Of a stretch of 64,000 nt of DNA, positions 12,801-27,800 are shown one piece after another. The stretch spans positions 4,431,203 through 4,495,202 of the forward strand of contig NC_064037.1 of assembly GCF_932526225.1 (NCBI RefSeq), in the 5' to 3' direction. Source of the stretch: Nematostella vectensis (taxonomy: Eukaryota; Cnidaria; Anthozoa; Actiniaria; Edwardsiidae). A program made the translations under genes and the position numbers. How positions within the stretch are numbered: the stretch's first letter is position 1; every line of letters starts with the position of its first letter. The notes below the pieces were generated by a model. That model saw only the letters and a list, made by a program, of their open reading frames with translations, was not told the origin of the DNA and made no database searches.

Positions 12801-15800
12801 GTGACCTTATTTGATAATACGTGTAATTAGCAATTATCCTTATGCACCATAAAATTTTTAATCAACTGACAGTTGAATGTGTATGCAAAGAATACTGATT
12901 AACTACATTTTCTTAAAAATGTGTAAGCGTCTTCTCTGAATCACTTCCTTTTAACCGAAAATCGCCCTTACATTACGAAGGTTAATACTATTTCACATTC
13001 CTTAAGGATGACAGTTTGTATTTAAAAATTACTTCTAAAGCTTTTGGTACAACGCTTTCAGCTGATACTCTGTTCTCGAATATTCTTTGATCAAATTGCC
13101 TTTTCTACTTATCGTGGTAGAACTGCCTTATCTCAGCGGCATCCTTTGCAGCACGCTTCGCTAATTTTTTGCCGTCCTTCACGACAAACCGAAACGTAAA
13201 AACCCTGCTGTCATCCAATTGCTTGCTGTAGAACACCAGGCGTAGCTTCTTTTTCTCATTACGAACTACCGGGATTTCACACCATGTAAACTCGAACAGT
13301 AAATTTGTCACGTGCCCGTGGTTATTCAGTTCGTAAACAAACACGCCGTTACAACCAAAACCCAATAGAACTGGGATTTTTCTGGAGTCTCTAGCGCCTA
13401 CGTGTAATGATAAGCCATACAAGGGCAGCTCTATGGCAGTTTCTAGAAACTTGAGTACGACTTCGCCCTTCTTGGTGCTGGAGTTTTGTCTGTAAAACTC
13501 AGTTGCAAGTCTTTCGTACTGAATGAACTCTGGACCGGATCTTTTCACTGGCGCGAAAAACTGTCCAAGCTGTGACGCCAAAAAGCCTTCTTTGCTGGTC
13601 GTTGTGTCATAGTCTCCAAGCCAGAATTGAGCGAAGAAACCATCAAATATAGCGTGCTGTTTCACGGAGACAAGCCCGATAAAGCAGTCTTTGGTTATAT
13701 GTTGTTTGATGTGCAAACACAAAAGTTCGCAAGCAGCATATTCGAGGTTCCGCACATTCCGAGGGTAAAATCTCACGCCGAATTTGAGATTAAGAGAGCG
13801 TCCCTTGCGTGCCGAAAGCTCGTCTTTTAGGTCAACCCAATCGTGATCTTTTCCTGTGAACTGTAGTCCGAAGTAGTCTTTGCTTTGGAGCTCCAGTACT
13901 TTGCAAACACAATCGAACAAGACCCGCGCTTTCACCCAACTTTCCTCAAATGTAATAGAGAATGTCGTGCGATCCAACAGCGCAACTCGAAACTCGCGCT
14001 CGAAACTCGGTTGCAACTTCGTACCGTAAATAATACTTTGCGATCTTATAGCTGGCATTTTAAAACGAAAACGTCAGCTGAGGATTTTTTTAGTAACACA
14101 GATCTTCGTGCTTTGGAGTTTTCGTTGCGATGTGCACTCTTTTGAAGTTGGCGGTGTTGAACCGCATTTACATATGTAATCAATAACAGAGTTAAACCGA
14201 TGAATATTCAATAGCTTTGTTCTCTTTTGCACTTATATTGCTATTGTTCATACGAGCGCCGACTAAGTCATAAGCTAAGTACCCGATTGCCCATGGTTTT
14301 ATTAAAATTGCTTTTGCTTTTATTATGATAATTTTGCTAGAACATAAATCACGTCTTGGTCCCAAGAATCAGGTTGAGGACCATAAGTTGAAAGATGTCA
14401 TCAGAAAACCACTGATTTTCTCAGTTTCGCGCACTTTCGACGAACAGCATTATTGACGTATTGACACTTTTTTGTGCCTGACTGAACGAGATTTAAATTA
14501 TTAGGATTATTTTTCTATTTTTACTGTTTTGTACAATTTTTCTGCGTATTTTTTTAAACATAGAAACGAGTAAAGCGTAGTATTCACTAGTGACGCAAGC
14601 AAAAGAGATAACGCTTGCGCGAGCACAAGGTTGTTGTGTAGCCGTCCCGTTGTTTAGTTCTTACAAATACAATGGCGGTATAATTAGTGCAACTAATAAA
14701 AGAACAATGAAATTCCATGTTTAACATATTCATATGCTAAACAGAAAAAAAAATCAGAGGAGTTTTATGACGAGTGAGAACGTCACCGAAAACAAAAGTG
14801 AGGGACTTAAAAACATGTCCGATTCATTTTGGTTTTGACCGATTCAGCCTGTTTCTTTTATTTGTGTTATTTTGAAAAAAAAAAAAAAGATATTAGAAGA
14901 TATGTCTAATTTACATTCAACAAATGCATTTTTTTTTTCTCTTTGTCATTGATCCGACACGACGTTTGTGGTATTGATGTTCACATAATTTTGATACGGG
15001 GGGATTGTCTAATTCGAGCGTTAAAGCGAGGCTTTGGCTGGCCAGATTTTTTTACATCAACTTAGTTATTCTACAGCTTGTCATAGCCTAGTCTTCCTCG
15101 CACCGTTATAGATTCGTCACGCTAGGCGGCGCTAAGCGTCTTAGCTTTTCTATGCTTTTCTAGTTATACTATTTGTTCATTACGTCACACCTTAGACAAC
15201 CAATCACAGCAGCACTTACCTTCGACATCACACCAAAAACAACCAATCACAGCAGCACTTACCTTTGACGTTGTATTTGTAGACGAGCACGGGTTGGCTG
15301 TTGCCGAATGAGCAGAATACGATAAGGTGATCGAGAGGGTGGAAGTCCACGTCTGACACGGCGTGTTCGTACGCGAGGCTTGTGTAGATAGACACGATAT
15401 CACCTATGATACAAGCAAACCACCCAAGGTTGTATTGATTCAAACTCTTTGCTTCAAAAAAAAAAAAATCCTAAGATCAACCTTGGGCAAAACTAGCACA
15501 AACCGTACACACAACAATAAAAAAAAGGTAAAATAAAAAGAAGCAAACTGTAGCCTGTAACAAGGTTGTCCTTGCTGCCGTATTCTATCTCATGGAAATG
15601 CAGGCAACACATTGCAAGGAAGATGCAGTCGCAGGATTTTGCAGGCAAGACATTACAAGCAAGATGTAGTCACCTGTATCCGTGTTCCATACGTAAGCGA
15701 GCCCATCCTCTGACCCGGAGAAGACGAAAGAGCCGCACGCGCTCATCGCACTATGAATGTGCTCCTTGAAGTTTGATGCGCCAAGGTACCGCTGCATTAT

Positions 15801-18800
15801 GGTATAGCTACAGAAAGAAACATGTTCTTAGAAACGACACTTGTTTGCTTAAATAAGCGCCACACTTTGGACTAAACAAGCATCGCAATTACGGCGTATA
15901 TCCTTTGTTCAAGCTAGGACATTCCCTGAGTTTCCTCTTATGCGCTGCATAAGAGAAGCAAAAAACTGAATGACTTATAAGCGATGCAGTGCTCGGAAAT
16001 TTTCAAAAACTCCAAACTTCAAGGTCGGAATTGAGAATCCTGAATCACTGTATACCCCTCCCCCCTCTCTGTCACTCTTCTTTTTCTGGTGGCCATCATG
16101 TACTGTTTACTGAATGAAAAGGCGTCTTTACAAGCTCCATGATCATCAAGGGATCTCCTAAAGGCCACCGCGACCTCCTAAAAGCGGACACGCTATTGCT
16201 TGGTAGAGGGGTAACCCTGTGTATATCTTTACCCTTACCTGCGTAAGTCAAGCATGTAGAGGGCGCTGTTCCGTGTGTGGACCAGTAGCTTGCGTTCACC
16301 AGGATGAAGCAATATGGAGTTGATCACGTTTCCCTGCAAAAACGTCACAGTATCAATTTATGCAATACCTTGAATCACATAATTCCAGAGATAGGTGGCG
16401 TCATAGTTGATTTCACGAATGGCCTGAGTTGCCGTAAATTTTTATTCAAAAAAACCTATGCAAATAGGTTAGAGAGTATAACGAACTAGTCTCGTTTGAT
16501 TTCCTGTGAAATACAGTCAATCCTCTATTAAGAAAAATGGCTCAATATATATTTTTTTTGCGATAAAAAATGATGCAGGGGAAGTTACGAGATTTTAAAA
16601 ATGAAGAAGGTCTGTAATATTTAAAACAAAATATGACAACATTGTCAACATCCTCGGGGACCCAGGGCGTCGCGGAGATCGGGCACACATGGAGCGCGCC
16701 AGAAAGAAAGAAACATTTTCTTTCTCGCGCGCTCCGTGTGCCCGATCTCCGCGACGCCCTGGGTCCCTGAGGATGCATTGTCGAGCAAGAAGGGTCGGGT
16801 CAACAAACATCAATGCCCCACACGTCCTTCGCCAGCAAGATACAAACCAAGCAATTCTTGCGCCGTTTTGACCTTATGTTCAGAGGTGTTGTGAAACAGT
16901 ATGACAACATTTACTTTGTCTAGTTGTTAACCGAGCGGAGAGGCGCTATTGTACGGGGCTCGCCGTAGAAATGGCTCCGACAAAGGGCTAACGCTCAAAA
17001 CATCAGCGAAACTACTCTACATTCAAAGAGGCGTAAACCTACCATTTCAAACTTGTGTTGATTTATTTTTCTTCTTACAACCACCTAGTTTCACTTCAGT
17101 TTTTCTAGTCGTACCATTTGTTAATTATTTACCTTCAACTCATCTTCGCGGAGATCTTTCAGGGAGACCCAGCTATAGACAGAGCCTACAGGAAAGCAAT
17201 TATTAGTACCACAATAACAGCCGGAATTGCGAAATCCCACGGTGAGATGAAACAGGAGAAAACCATTGCCCAGAGTATGTCGAAAGCGATGCGCGAAAAG
17301 TTGATGGCGTTTATGTTGCACGGGACAGCTTTCTGAATATTCGATATCTAGTGTTGCGAGTTGTTTAATTCAATGAAAAACTCGCAACACGTTGCCAAGC
17401 AAAAAACTGCGCAAAAAGTTGTTCCCGGTACAACTTTTCGCGACATGGCGTTGCGCGAAAAGTTGTCTTTGCAAGCTGTCCTGTGTAACACCAACACTAC
17501 CTTACAAGGCAACTTGCAGTTTTTGTTAAAACGATACATTACGGTTTCCTTTCATCAGGAGAATCGACATAGACCGCTGTCAAACGGCGAAAGACAAAGG
17601 ACTTTTGAGACAGACAGAAATGGACATTGGAATGTATCTGTCTCGCGAATTTCGTCGCACTTATAGAGACGAGCAAGTCCGAGGCGGCAACAACAACAAA
17701 AAAGCTAATGTGCAATAAGTGAAACTGCTTACTCTCTTTCAAACTTCTAGCCGGCTCTCTAGTGGGCAATTCGGAAATTACTGTTTTAGGTGTTTCGGGA
17801 TTCCTATATCCCGCAAAAAAGAGAGGGAAGGAGAAAAGCCCTCCCCGCCCCTCCCTTTCTCACGCCTTTTAGCGCACTACACAATCCCCAAAACGTTGAA
17901 ACATTGATTTTTTTCACTTAAGAGTATACACGCTATACAAGCTCAACACAAGGTTGAAAAAGCATGTTGTGACTATCTGTGAAACATAGTAGTTGCGCTG
18001 ATGGCGTTTCTTGCGATAGCCCTTCGTCTTTTGCTCCGACGAAAGGGCTAACGCTCGAAAAGTCAGCGCAAATACTCTGTTAAACAGGCTAGCAGTCTAC
18101 CTCCAAATTCGCTTATAAGTGCTCATATAATATAATTACCTCTACCTGCGGCAGTCTTTTTCTTGCGCCCGGTGATTGTCGCAGGATCAAGGTACGTCTG
18201 CCAGATTATGATACAGCCGGAACTATCCGCTGAAAACATGGTCGTTCCTAAAACGGAATCAGATAAATAATTATACTAATCTGACTATGGGGTTACTGAA
18301 GGGGTGTTTGTAAAAAAAAAAAAAAATACAGGTTACGGGTATAAAAAAATAAATAAAACAATAACAACGATAATGATAATAATAATAGAAAATTTTGTAT
18401 AAACAAATTATTTGGAAAGTTTCTCCGAAGTCAGACCGAGCGAGACAAATAACTAAACTTTGACTATATAAAGTTCTTGTCTTATGTGTAGTTCCAGAAA
18501 ATATCCATACCCCCCTGTTAAGGGGGTCGGAGGTATGAACACCCACCCCACTGGAATTTCAAACGCCCTGGAAAAAAATAAATACAGTAACTGCTAAGGA
18601 AAAAGTGCATTTTACCCCCCCCCCCTCCCTCCCCCGTGGGAATTCCTGGGCATACCACCACCCCCGGAATTTCCAATCCCATCAAGGGGGGGGGGGGGGG
18701 TATGGATATTTTCTGGAACTACACAATTCATGACATTATCATTTGGCTTTTACGGTACCTTGGGAGTCAAAACAAATGCTGTTCACAAATCCACTATGAC

Positions 18801-21800
18801 CACCCAGTTCTCTCAGCAACTAAAATAGTATATAAAAGACGTATATCAAAAAAGAGGAGTAAACCTTTATTAACTTCGTCTTCTTCATCCGTTTAGAAAT
18901 AGTTAAAGGCGCATTGTCACCAGTTTACTTTCGGTCGATTACGTAACAATCTCCGATTATTTTTAACGGCAGTGAGTCTATTGGAGGAGGATGTGACTGA
19001 TAATTTAGAGCGGATGGTCTGTTTAATAGCGCCGATTCTAGTAGGCGCTCCGGAAGTAAATTGGTGACAATGCGGCTTTAATATGAACTATGGTTTAGGT
19101 GACTTCTACAAGTACAAAGCACACCTGTCCATTGGGCCCTTCACTATCCTTGGTCCAGACCCTTAGGAGTCTATCATATCCCCCGGTCACCACGATCTGC
19201 GTGGCGACTGGGTGATACCTGGCGGCATACACAAAGCATGGATGAGGAAGGATCTTTAAACTGGTAGTCATCATTCCCTTTGTGTCCCAGATCCTGCAAA
19301 TACAGGAACATTGAACGTTTTAGATGATCATTTGAAGCACAAATGGTGGAAACCTGCCTTACTTGAAGGCAAAGGCTGATTTAAAGTTGTGAATGAGGCA
19401 CAACTGGGGCGTGACGCATGAATCGGGCCAAAGCAGTTTTGAAACAGACTTTCTTGCTAACGGCCAAGTATGTCTCATTAAAGAGACAGTGCCCCTGGTT
19501 TAATTTCCTTGTCAAATAAGGTGGAAATTTCACAGTACTCAAAGTAGGCAGCTCATGTTCTTTGCTTTTAAAACAAAATTCTGATCCGAATGGACAGAGA
19601 AAGCCACGTTACAGTCCCATCGGACCAATGCACCTACCTAACAGTTCCATCGGAGGAGGCCGACATAAGCTCCTGGTCATCTTGTGACCAGCACAAGTCA
19701 TAGATGATACTAAAATGTCCAGGTAATTCACCGCTACAGTCGCCTGATGGGATCTGGAACATATAATAATTCACTAAGCCCATCAATATTTATTTAAGGC
19801 TGTTTGGACAACACTCAAAACTTATACTGCAAACACTAGGGATTTGCTCTGTTGGGTGGTTTTATCTTGATATCAGAAAGATACTGTGCATATATCGACT
19901 GGGAATCAAGCCAATTTCAGCAGGGGTGAAAGTCCTTATTATCCTGACTTGAAGTTAAGATTCTTACTGGTGCTGTTGGTGGTAAAAGACAACTCTGTCA
20001 AAGTCAAAGAGTCTGTCAAAGAGTTTTTGGTATAACAGGTCTATCAAGTCCAACAAATTTGACTGCAAAATCAAAACACCGCATGTCTGCAACTGACAAT
20101 GAACATTTAGTTCTTTGAAGTACACACTAAGTCATGGTTTTGAGGTTGCCCCTACTAAAAGCGAGAGTTGGCTATAGCAGCAACTTTTGCTATTATTATC
20201 AGCAATTGTACCTCATATACGATGACAGGGAATGAGTCCATGTCTGCACATGCGCAAGCCAAATACCTAAGGAGACGAAATACAACCACTGTAAAAAGTT
20301 ATCAAAAAAACAAAATTCCCCATGGCTATTAATTCCAATTTTATTAGAATTTGCCATTCACCAGGCGAGAATTACAAATCTTATTTCTAAAAAAACAATT
20401 TGGAACATCTGCTTTGAGCAAACCATACCAAAGGTATCAGATAATTACCTTCCATTGTTCGAAAACTTGACTACGAAACAGCCTCTTTGTCCAGACCGTA
20501 GTGAGAGGAACTGCTTATTGGGGATGCGGTTGACCTAGAAAAGTATTGAGGTCAACTTACTTAAAATCAAGTACGGACAGTAAGTACATGAAATCCTGAC
20601 AAAGGAATGCTATAGAGAGAGAAGTATGTAGTTAGATGTAGCAGGGGAAGATATAAGGAATGAACCCTTGGCCTTGAATAAGGTGTTGAATGCTTTACAT
20701 GACATCTGTTCCTATGCTTGGAGTAATTATGCCTATCTTACATAAAACATCAGCAGTTCAGAAGATAAAATGCTTTCACCTGTCCTGGGAGGCGGGTCCA
20801 ATTTGTTGGCTCAGTTGACTCTTTCTTGTCTCTGAAAAAGGACAAAGAAATAATATATTCAGGGACTATTGACATTTTTTACTTTGCCCCTTGAATAAAT
20901 GATTGCAAGAAAAGAATAAAAAAATTGCAGCCTCAGAGACTTGTAATGTTTCTCCAACAATTGGGTTAAATAAGCTTATCACATCCTCATTCCTGCATAA
21001 TACCAAGTCACACAAAGTATCCATTTACACTTGCTATCTAGCGACTGGGGTACTTTTTAATTGAGTTTTGTTACTCAATCTATGGACTTCAAGTAAGGAC
21101 AATTTCCTTGCAAAAGTAGTTATTGTTTCAAATGTAAACAATAAAAAGGTGTGGCTGATCTGCATTGTCTGATCTGATCGTCAAATGGAATGCAGCCGAA
21201 TGCATCAAACGTGATATTAAAAAGTAGATTATATGGTACCTCTTGCCATGCGCTCTTCTCTCTGCATCAGTTGCCAACTCGTTGAATGAAACTCTACCCT
21301 GTTCCTAAATATCAGGGGGGGGGGAAGAACAAGCAAAAGTACTCAAAGCAATGCAGCATCCCCTATTGTGTTTATTGTTTATCGAGGATAGCGCATACTG
21401 TAGCTTTCACTCATAAGACCATTAGTGGTTCATTATCATCATTTCCATCAGCAAATAGTAAGTAGACAAAACAAGTCAAACATAGTATTATACAAACATA
21501 ATTATGGCACTCTTTATCTTGATTTGGAGCACTTATTAGCCCATCATCCTCATAGATTGATTCAAATAAAATGCAACATTTTAGAGTAAAGTTTCTATAA
21601 TGTCAACAGGCTAAATAAATAATGGGTTTATCATTTTCCAAAAATCTGGGCGCACACTGACCTGCTGTATAGCGTACATTGACCGCAAACCTGGGTCCAC
21701 CTCTTTAGGAGGGATAATCCCTTTCAGTGTGACATAGAGTGTGGATGGGTAGGGAACTCTTCTCGCTAGTTTCCACCAATGGTAGACCTGAACAAACAAT

Positions 21801-24800
21801 TCACATGGTGGTCACATGAAAATAAACAGGATCTTGAAAATATTTAAGTCATGACTTTTTAATTTGCAATTGGAACAAAAAATTGCTAGGTCTTACTACT
21901 AAAAAGGCCGGCAAAGAGGTGGAATGGCCTTCCTTTGGCTAAGATTTTCCCTTCCCAATGTCTAATCATACTAATCTAGACTGTATAACAACGTTTTCTA
22001 TGGTTACTTCTATTTTGCAGTAAATTTATCAATCTTGAGAAGCACTAGAAAACTGCTTAGTAGTGTCATTCTCTAAATAATATAATAGGTCTAATAGATT
22101 TAAAGGTCTCAACTTTATTTTGTAAACACCTGGCCTTCCACTCTGAATGGAGGAAATTCTAAATAAATTAGGCATGTTTCTGCTAGCTTACCTCTAAAAC
22201 ATTAGGATCTCTAGCACGAAATGTTGCTCTTCCTGGGTAGAACAGCTGCAGTCTGACTTTTTTGTCTGTGTTAATTGACCCATTTGCACCCAACACCTAC
22301 ATACATGAAGAAAGAAAGGTCACAATTTCCATGAAATGTAAAATTATCAAAATGTTTAATATTTTAATTCTTCAAAAGAGCAGCGCACATCAAGGATAAG
22401 AGATAAACAAAAAAATCTTTGTGTACAATCTCGATTTTAGAAAATATTATTCCCATTAGCATACTATATGTGTCTAAAAAGTAGTAAATAAAAGCTCAAA
22501 ACTAGATGCAAGTAAAGACTATTGGAAACCATTTCTGCCAGAATTTTGTGGATGGGAGAAAAGAATATGATAAGTTCCAAACTTGATAAAAACACAGAAA
22601 CATTGGAACCATTGGAAAGCATACACACATATGTCTCAAAATCCAAGACGGGTTAACACCCCAGTGATTTCTACACATAGTTGCATGTAGGCTTATTGCA
22701 CAGCAAGTTTGCAACAACCTTACATCAATTGACTGTATTTTACCTTGAGAAAAGCCCAGGCAACATGGTACCAGCCTTTGTCAGTCTCTGATCTGCTCTG
22801 GCGCTTGGCTGCTGCCACACTCAGGAAGTCAACAATCTGTATCAAAAACAAAAAATATGAGATGCCAAAGATGATTTACTTGAGATGCTGGCTTATAATG
22901 TACATCTTGATTTATACAAGGAAAGCCAGAGCCGTTAGCAGGCAATGTAAGATTGGGGGGGGGCACAATACAGAAACATGAAGAAAGTATTGGGGGAGCA
23001 CAGCCACGCCCCTACTGGTCATTTCCTTATAATTTTTGAAAATATTGAGGAGGCCCCCAGTGCCCCACCCCCTACTATGGCTCAAACTTAGTGACCAAAC
23101 CATGGTCGCAATTGCATAGTAAAATTCATGAGCTGTGGTCCCTGGAAAACTTCCATTTTACCTCAAAAAGGATGACAACTTTAGGGTCAGATTCCTGTTT
23201 GCCAAGGAAATATGAAAACTGTTCATTGAAGAGTAAAACTTCCTCCCAGTAAGGTACAAGACACCTCGAGAAAGAAACAAAAACAGAGGGTTGAATACAT
23301 GATGACACAATTTGGGTAGCCCATAAACAATGTGATTTGTATAAGCAACTTGCTTAAATAGCTGAATTGTGCTATTCTTTTGTGACACCAAGGGCAGATA
23401 GATAAAACATGAAACATTGGCATTTTTTTTTGGGAAGTGTGGTTTTTCAATTCAACATTAAAAATGGCAAATATTTGCTTGCAAGTGAACACATTTTCAA
23501 AATAGTCAAGCCTCAAATTTTTGAGCAGCTGAAAAGTGTTTATTTTTGTTATGTTTTGTCAAGCAGTAATTACCATGTGCTTGGTCGAGTACACCACAAG
23601 ACAAGTTCAATAAAAATTTGAAACTGGAACCCATTTCTATTATCCTTGACATGTGAATGTGTTTCCTCACTCGTGACCCTACAGTGTTTCGTCACTCGTT
23701 ACAGAACCCTGATCATAAGTGCTGTCACAATAAAACTAAACATACTTATTCTTCTTGAAGTCAAATGGCTGTGTCATCACAGGAAGAATATAGTCCACAT
23801 TGCTCTCAGACTCATAGAAGGAAGTGACATTACGATCTCTGGAAAACAGTTTATGAGCAAAAAATGTATCAAATCCACAAAACAGGAGCAAGTCTGGTAT
23901 GAAAGAAATGCGGAGAATAAAAGTATGACAATTTCGTAAGAGATTACACAGTCAATAATTTATTCATGGAATACATCAATGAAAAGGAAAGCACACACAA
24001 AAGTAAAAATATATATACATATGCTAACTTTTCTGATTTCTTGATATATTTTCCAGTGTCCATGTCCACCATGTGTACTCTGACCAGCGGGTGAAGAATA
24101 CTTAGGTCAGGTTTGAGTCTGTCAGCACGGTGGATGGTCACAGAAAAGATGAGTCCGTCATCAGGTCTCTTCCTTGTTGTAGAGTCTTCCTCATTGCCAT
24201 CTGCATGTAAAATGAAAACCTTAATGTGTGTGTATTTTTTTGTTTAGATGTTCAGAAGGATGGGTTATGCTACCTCTCAGCTTCCTACCTGATGGAGCTG
24301 TAGTTAGTAAAAAGTAAATTCATTGGCACTTCAGAAAAGTAGCAATAATCCATAATTTTTGGGGAGGGGACGAGATACTAAAAAAAAATTGGCCTCTGAA
24401 CTATCATAATTCAAAGAATTTGAGAATGAAATAAGGATATTTAGATTTAAATTCTTTTAATGACTTGATTATTCAAGATGTCAAGATTTGAGCCAGAGCA
24501 GCATTTGGGGTTGGTCTCTGATATAGGCTTATGTACAGTGATGACTAAAACTATTGAAACATTTTACTGTGGTAACCTCTGTAAAAAAACCTGGTCATAC
24601 CTCTGCGATCAGACGCTCTAACCTCAGCAAAATAGTGTGGTAATTAGCCATTGTTTTTCAACAGCGGTACAAAACCCCGGGTTTACCGCAGTTAGGATGT
24701 ACACCAATTATGAGAAGTACACACGATACGACATTGCTCTATAATGTCTATAATTTATATTCACTTAGTCTTACTTATGGAAAACATAGTTTAAATTAGA

Positions 24801-27800
24801 ACGACTTTCTCATTGACATGCAAGCAATTGCTAATCTCAAAGGTTCTCCGTGAAAGTTTCTACATATTCTTTCTGGAAGGATAAATTGTTTGTTGATCTG
24901 AATGAGGGGAATAATCGGACAACTAGCTCAGCAAGCAAGTTAAGTATTTCAGTTTCTGTAAATAAACATATATTTTGTGTATTGGTTAATTTTCGGATAA
25001 CATGGGTGGAGTAGAAGCTCAGTAGCTTCACACTTTTTGATTAATTATATGACGAGATTTACGGGTGAAGTTTTGATCGCTTCTAGTTGAGCATACTGTA
25101 TAACTCTAAACTTTCTTCTCGTGGGAATTACAATTTCAAGAAAGCGGTTTTATGAATATAACGTAACCGTGGTCAACACCGCCATTTGCGAAAAAATCTT
25201 GGATGCGGTCGCCATGGTTTTGCTGCCGAAAATGTTGCAATAGTTTTAGTCGAATAGTTTTAGTTTTAGTCATCACTGTACACCCCTGTATGCAAGGTCT
25301 ATGCTCAAGCAGCATCGGGAATTTACTGTTACAGCTAAATTTTTTTTTAAGCGGAGCTTCTTCTCTTGCATACCTTGGAGCCTTCTTCTTACACGCTCGC
25401 CTCTTCTGTTTGGACTCTTGGGCTTTTGTGTCACATCAGGCTTTCATAAAAATGATTCTTTAGCCCAAGAGAATTGTACAATTCTATTCTACACTGTTGC
25501 TAACAATCAATCAATTTCATGTGCGATTACAAGCTAAATAACATTGATAAGTTATGTTCTTTTAATATCACATTGTCAATACTTTTAATAAACTTTACCT
25601 AACTTTAGAGTATGTAAATCATACTCTAAATGCTAAACAGAATTTAAAAAGAATTATTGAAGAATACCTCTGAAGGGATTTCTCATAAAAAATCTAAGTC
25701 AAATCAGGGTAATCCTGACAAAATTATTAAAGTTGGAGGAAGGAAAAGGGTCATTTTATATACATAAGCCTGTGCAGCAACAGTGTACCTGTGGGCCATC
25801 TGGGGTGTCATCCGCAACAAATGCCTCATTCTCCTTGCCACTCTCTTCTGCTGCAGCAGATGCTCTTGTAGGTGTTTTGGGTTTCTTTCTTCTCTTCTTT
25901 TTAGTTGAGTCCTCAGGTGTGTCAATTGTTCTAACAAAGAAACAAATTGCATGTTAAAGTTCTTTTTTTTTTCATCATTTCATCTAATTGCTTGATGCTT
26001 AAGATAAGACTTCACTTATTAGCCTTTTAAATTTGTTATCTTACTCAGATTGTGATGTCTGTCTTCTGTGCCTTGTCTTTTTTGGAGTAACATCCTCAGT
26101 TTCTGGTACATCTCTACTTTCAGTTATAAACTGTTGGTAACTTTCCTTGCTTTGTTTTGCATTAGAGGAGTTTTTATCTGGAGACAATAAAATATAGATA
26201 GGGCTATGCAAAGAAAATTTGGCAAAAGTATTCACTGAAAGCATAAAATGCTATTCTGAACAAGAAGCAACATGACACACATAGATAATCAAAGGTGTGT
26301 AAGCCAGTGCCCTGTGGCTGCCACTATATAGATGCTACAGGTTACAAAATGTTCGGCTCTCTTGTGTCAGTGCCCACTATGGGTCAGTTAACTTGCACTT
26401 GGATTTCTAACATTTTACAGTTTACCTCCATTATAAAGATTCTTTTGCAGCAGGTCCTCCTCTGAGTGGGAAGTTGCCTTAGCAATGGGACTTCCAGATC
26501 TAAGGGTCTCAAGCTGCAAAAAAAGTCAATTCACACAAAGGTCATCTACTGTATTTAAGGTTGGATTGAAAGGCACCTTTAAAAACAGTGCTTACCACAG
26601 AGTCCGTAGTGTGTGCCCTCTTTTTCTTCTTTTTCTTTTTTGCACTTTGAGCGCTACAAGGAACATTTGGTACTCATCAATCACAACTCTAAATTAAATT
26701 TGTTATATCTTCTAGTGAAGTACCTGTCCTCCGCAACAGCATCCTGCAAGAAGGACTCAAACCGCGCCTTGGTGCGCTCCCGCGCCTTAATGACTTTGGG
26801 ACTCTCATGATCATCCATCACTGTGGAGATACATTCTCTGTCTTGGTACACCTTTGCCTTATTTGCCTTTAGTAATTAACACTCTTATGACAGAAGCCTT
26901 ATCTACTTTTTGCTTCTTATACTGTAGCTACCGCCAACACTCAAGGTCTAGATCCCCTTTTTATACCTGTCAACCCCCGAAAATCTCCTTTTTTAAGGGA
27001 GGGTCGGGAAGACCCTTGTCAGCGTTTGCTGTACAGAAACCTCTCGTGCTCAAATCCACTCATAGATCTCACAAGGTGATAAATTGCCCTATGTAAGGGA
27101 ATTATCGTATTAATTATTTAATAAAAAATAGGCAAAATGTCGATTTTTTATAGAATAATTTTTCAGAAGTTTTAAAAATTGCTAAAAAGGCGGAGATCAG
27201 GTGATCAACACGGGAGAAGGGGTTCAAAATATTATGCTGGAGAGTTGACAGGCTTCTTTCATTCGTACTAAAAACTGGTGCGCACAGAAAAGGAAAATTT
27301 CATGCATGCACTTTGCTTATTGACTCGTGAGGCAAAAAACTCAAAGTGCCCAGACACTGATTGAACAAGCTACATAGCATCTCATGAGCAACTGAGGAGA
27401 AATTTTTACTTCTTGAACTATCAGTTTTTGGCTTTGTGGGGCAGTGAGCAAAAGGCATGTTGAAATTTTCCTGACTGTGTTTCCTGACTGTGTGTGTGCT
27501 TCTATCTAGTAAAAATTGTGTAGTATACATGACCAATGCAAGCAAAATCATAATTCACACATGAATATCATGAAGATACAAAAATGAGGTATGACTTACA
27601 ATGGTCTCTTGAACCTGCCATATCTCCATTCTAAAAGACAATTTTAGAAGGGGCTAAATTTAATATCTTTTTTATTGATATTAGCTATAATGCCCTATAC
27701 TGTTTATGCTGTCATTCAGTGGCATAGCCAGGATTTTTAAAAGGAGGGGGCCCAAAAGGCCCTTTCAAGGCATTTTCTCCCATATTTTAGATAATGTCTC

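Larger units (their letters stand above)
9647..15262. other. 5.6-kb AHI1 intron hosting two FERM genes
   Basis: This is the largest intron of the gene; the flanking exons join in phase (AAA G|CT). Besides the two FERM copies it holds a CACCGAAAGCGAAGTGAATA-type repeat at about 9960-10110, bounded by ATAATTACA words. It also has a diverged ~90-bp direct repeat at about 12285-12400 (TGTTTGATGTCACAACAG and TGTTTGACGTCACAATAG). The rest is AT-rich, with no coding signal seen. Confidence 0.6.
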
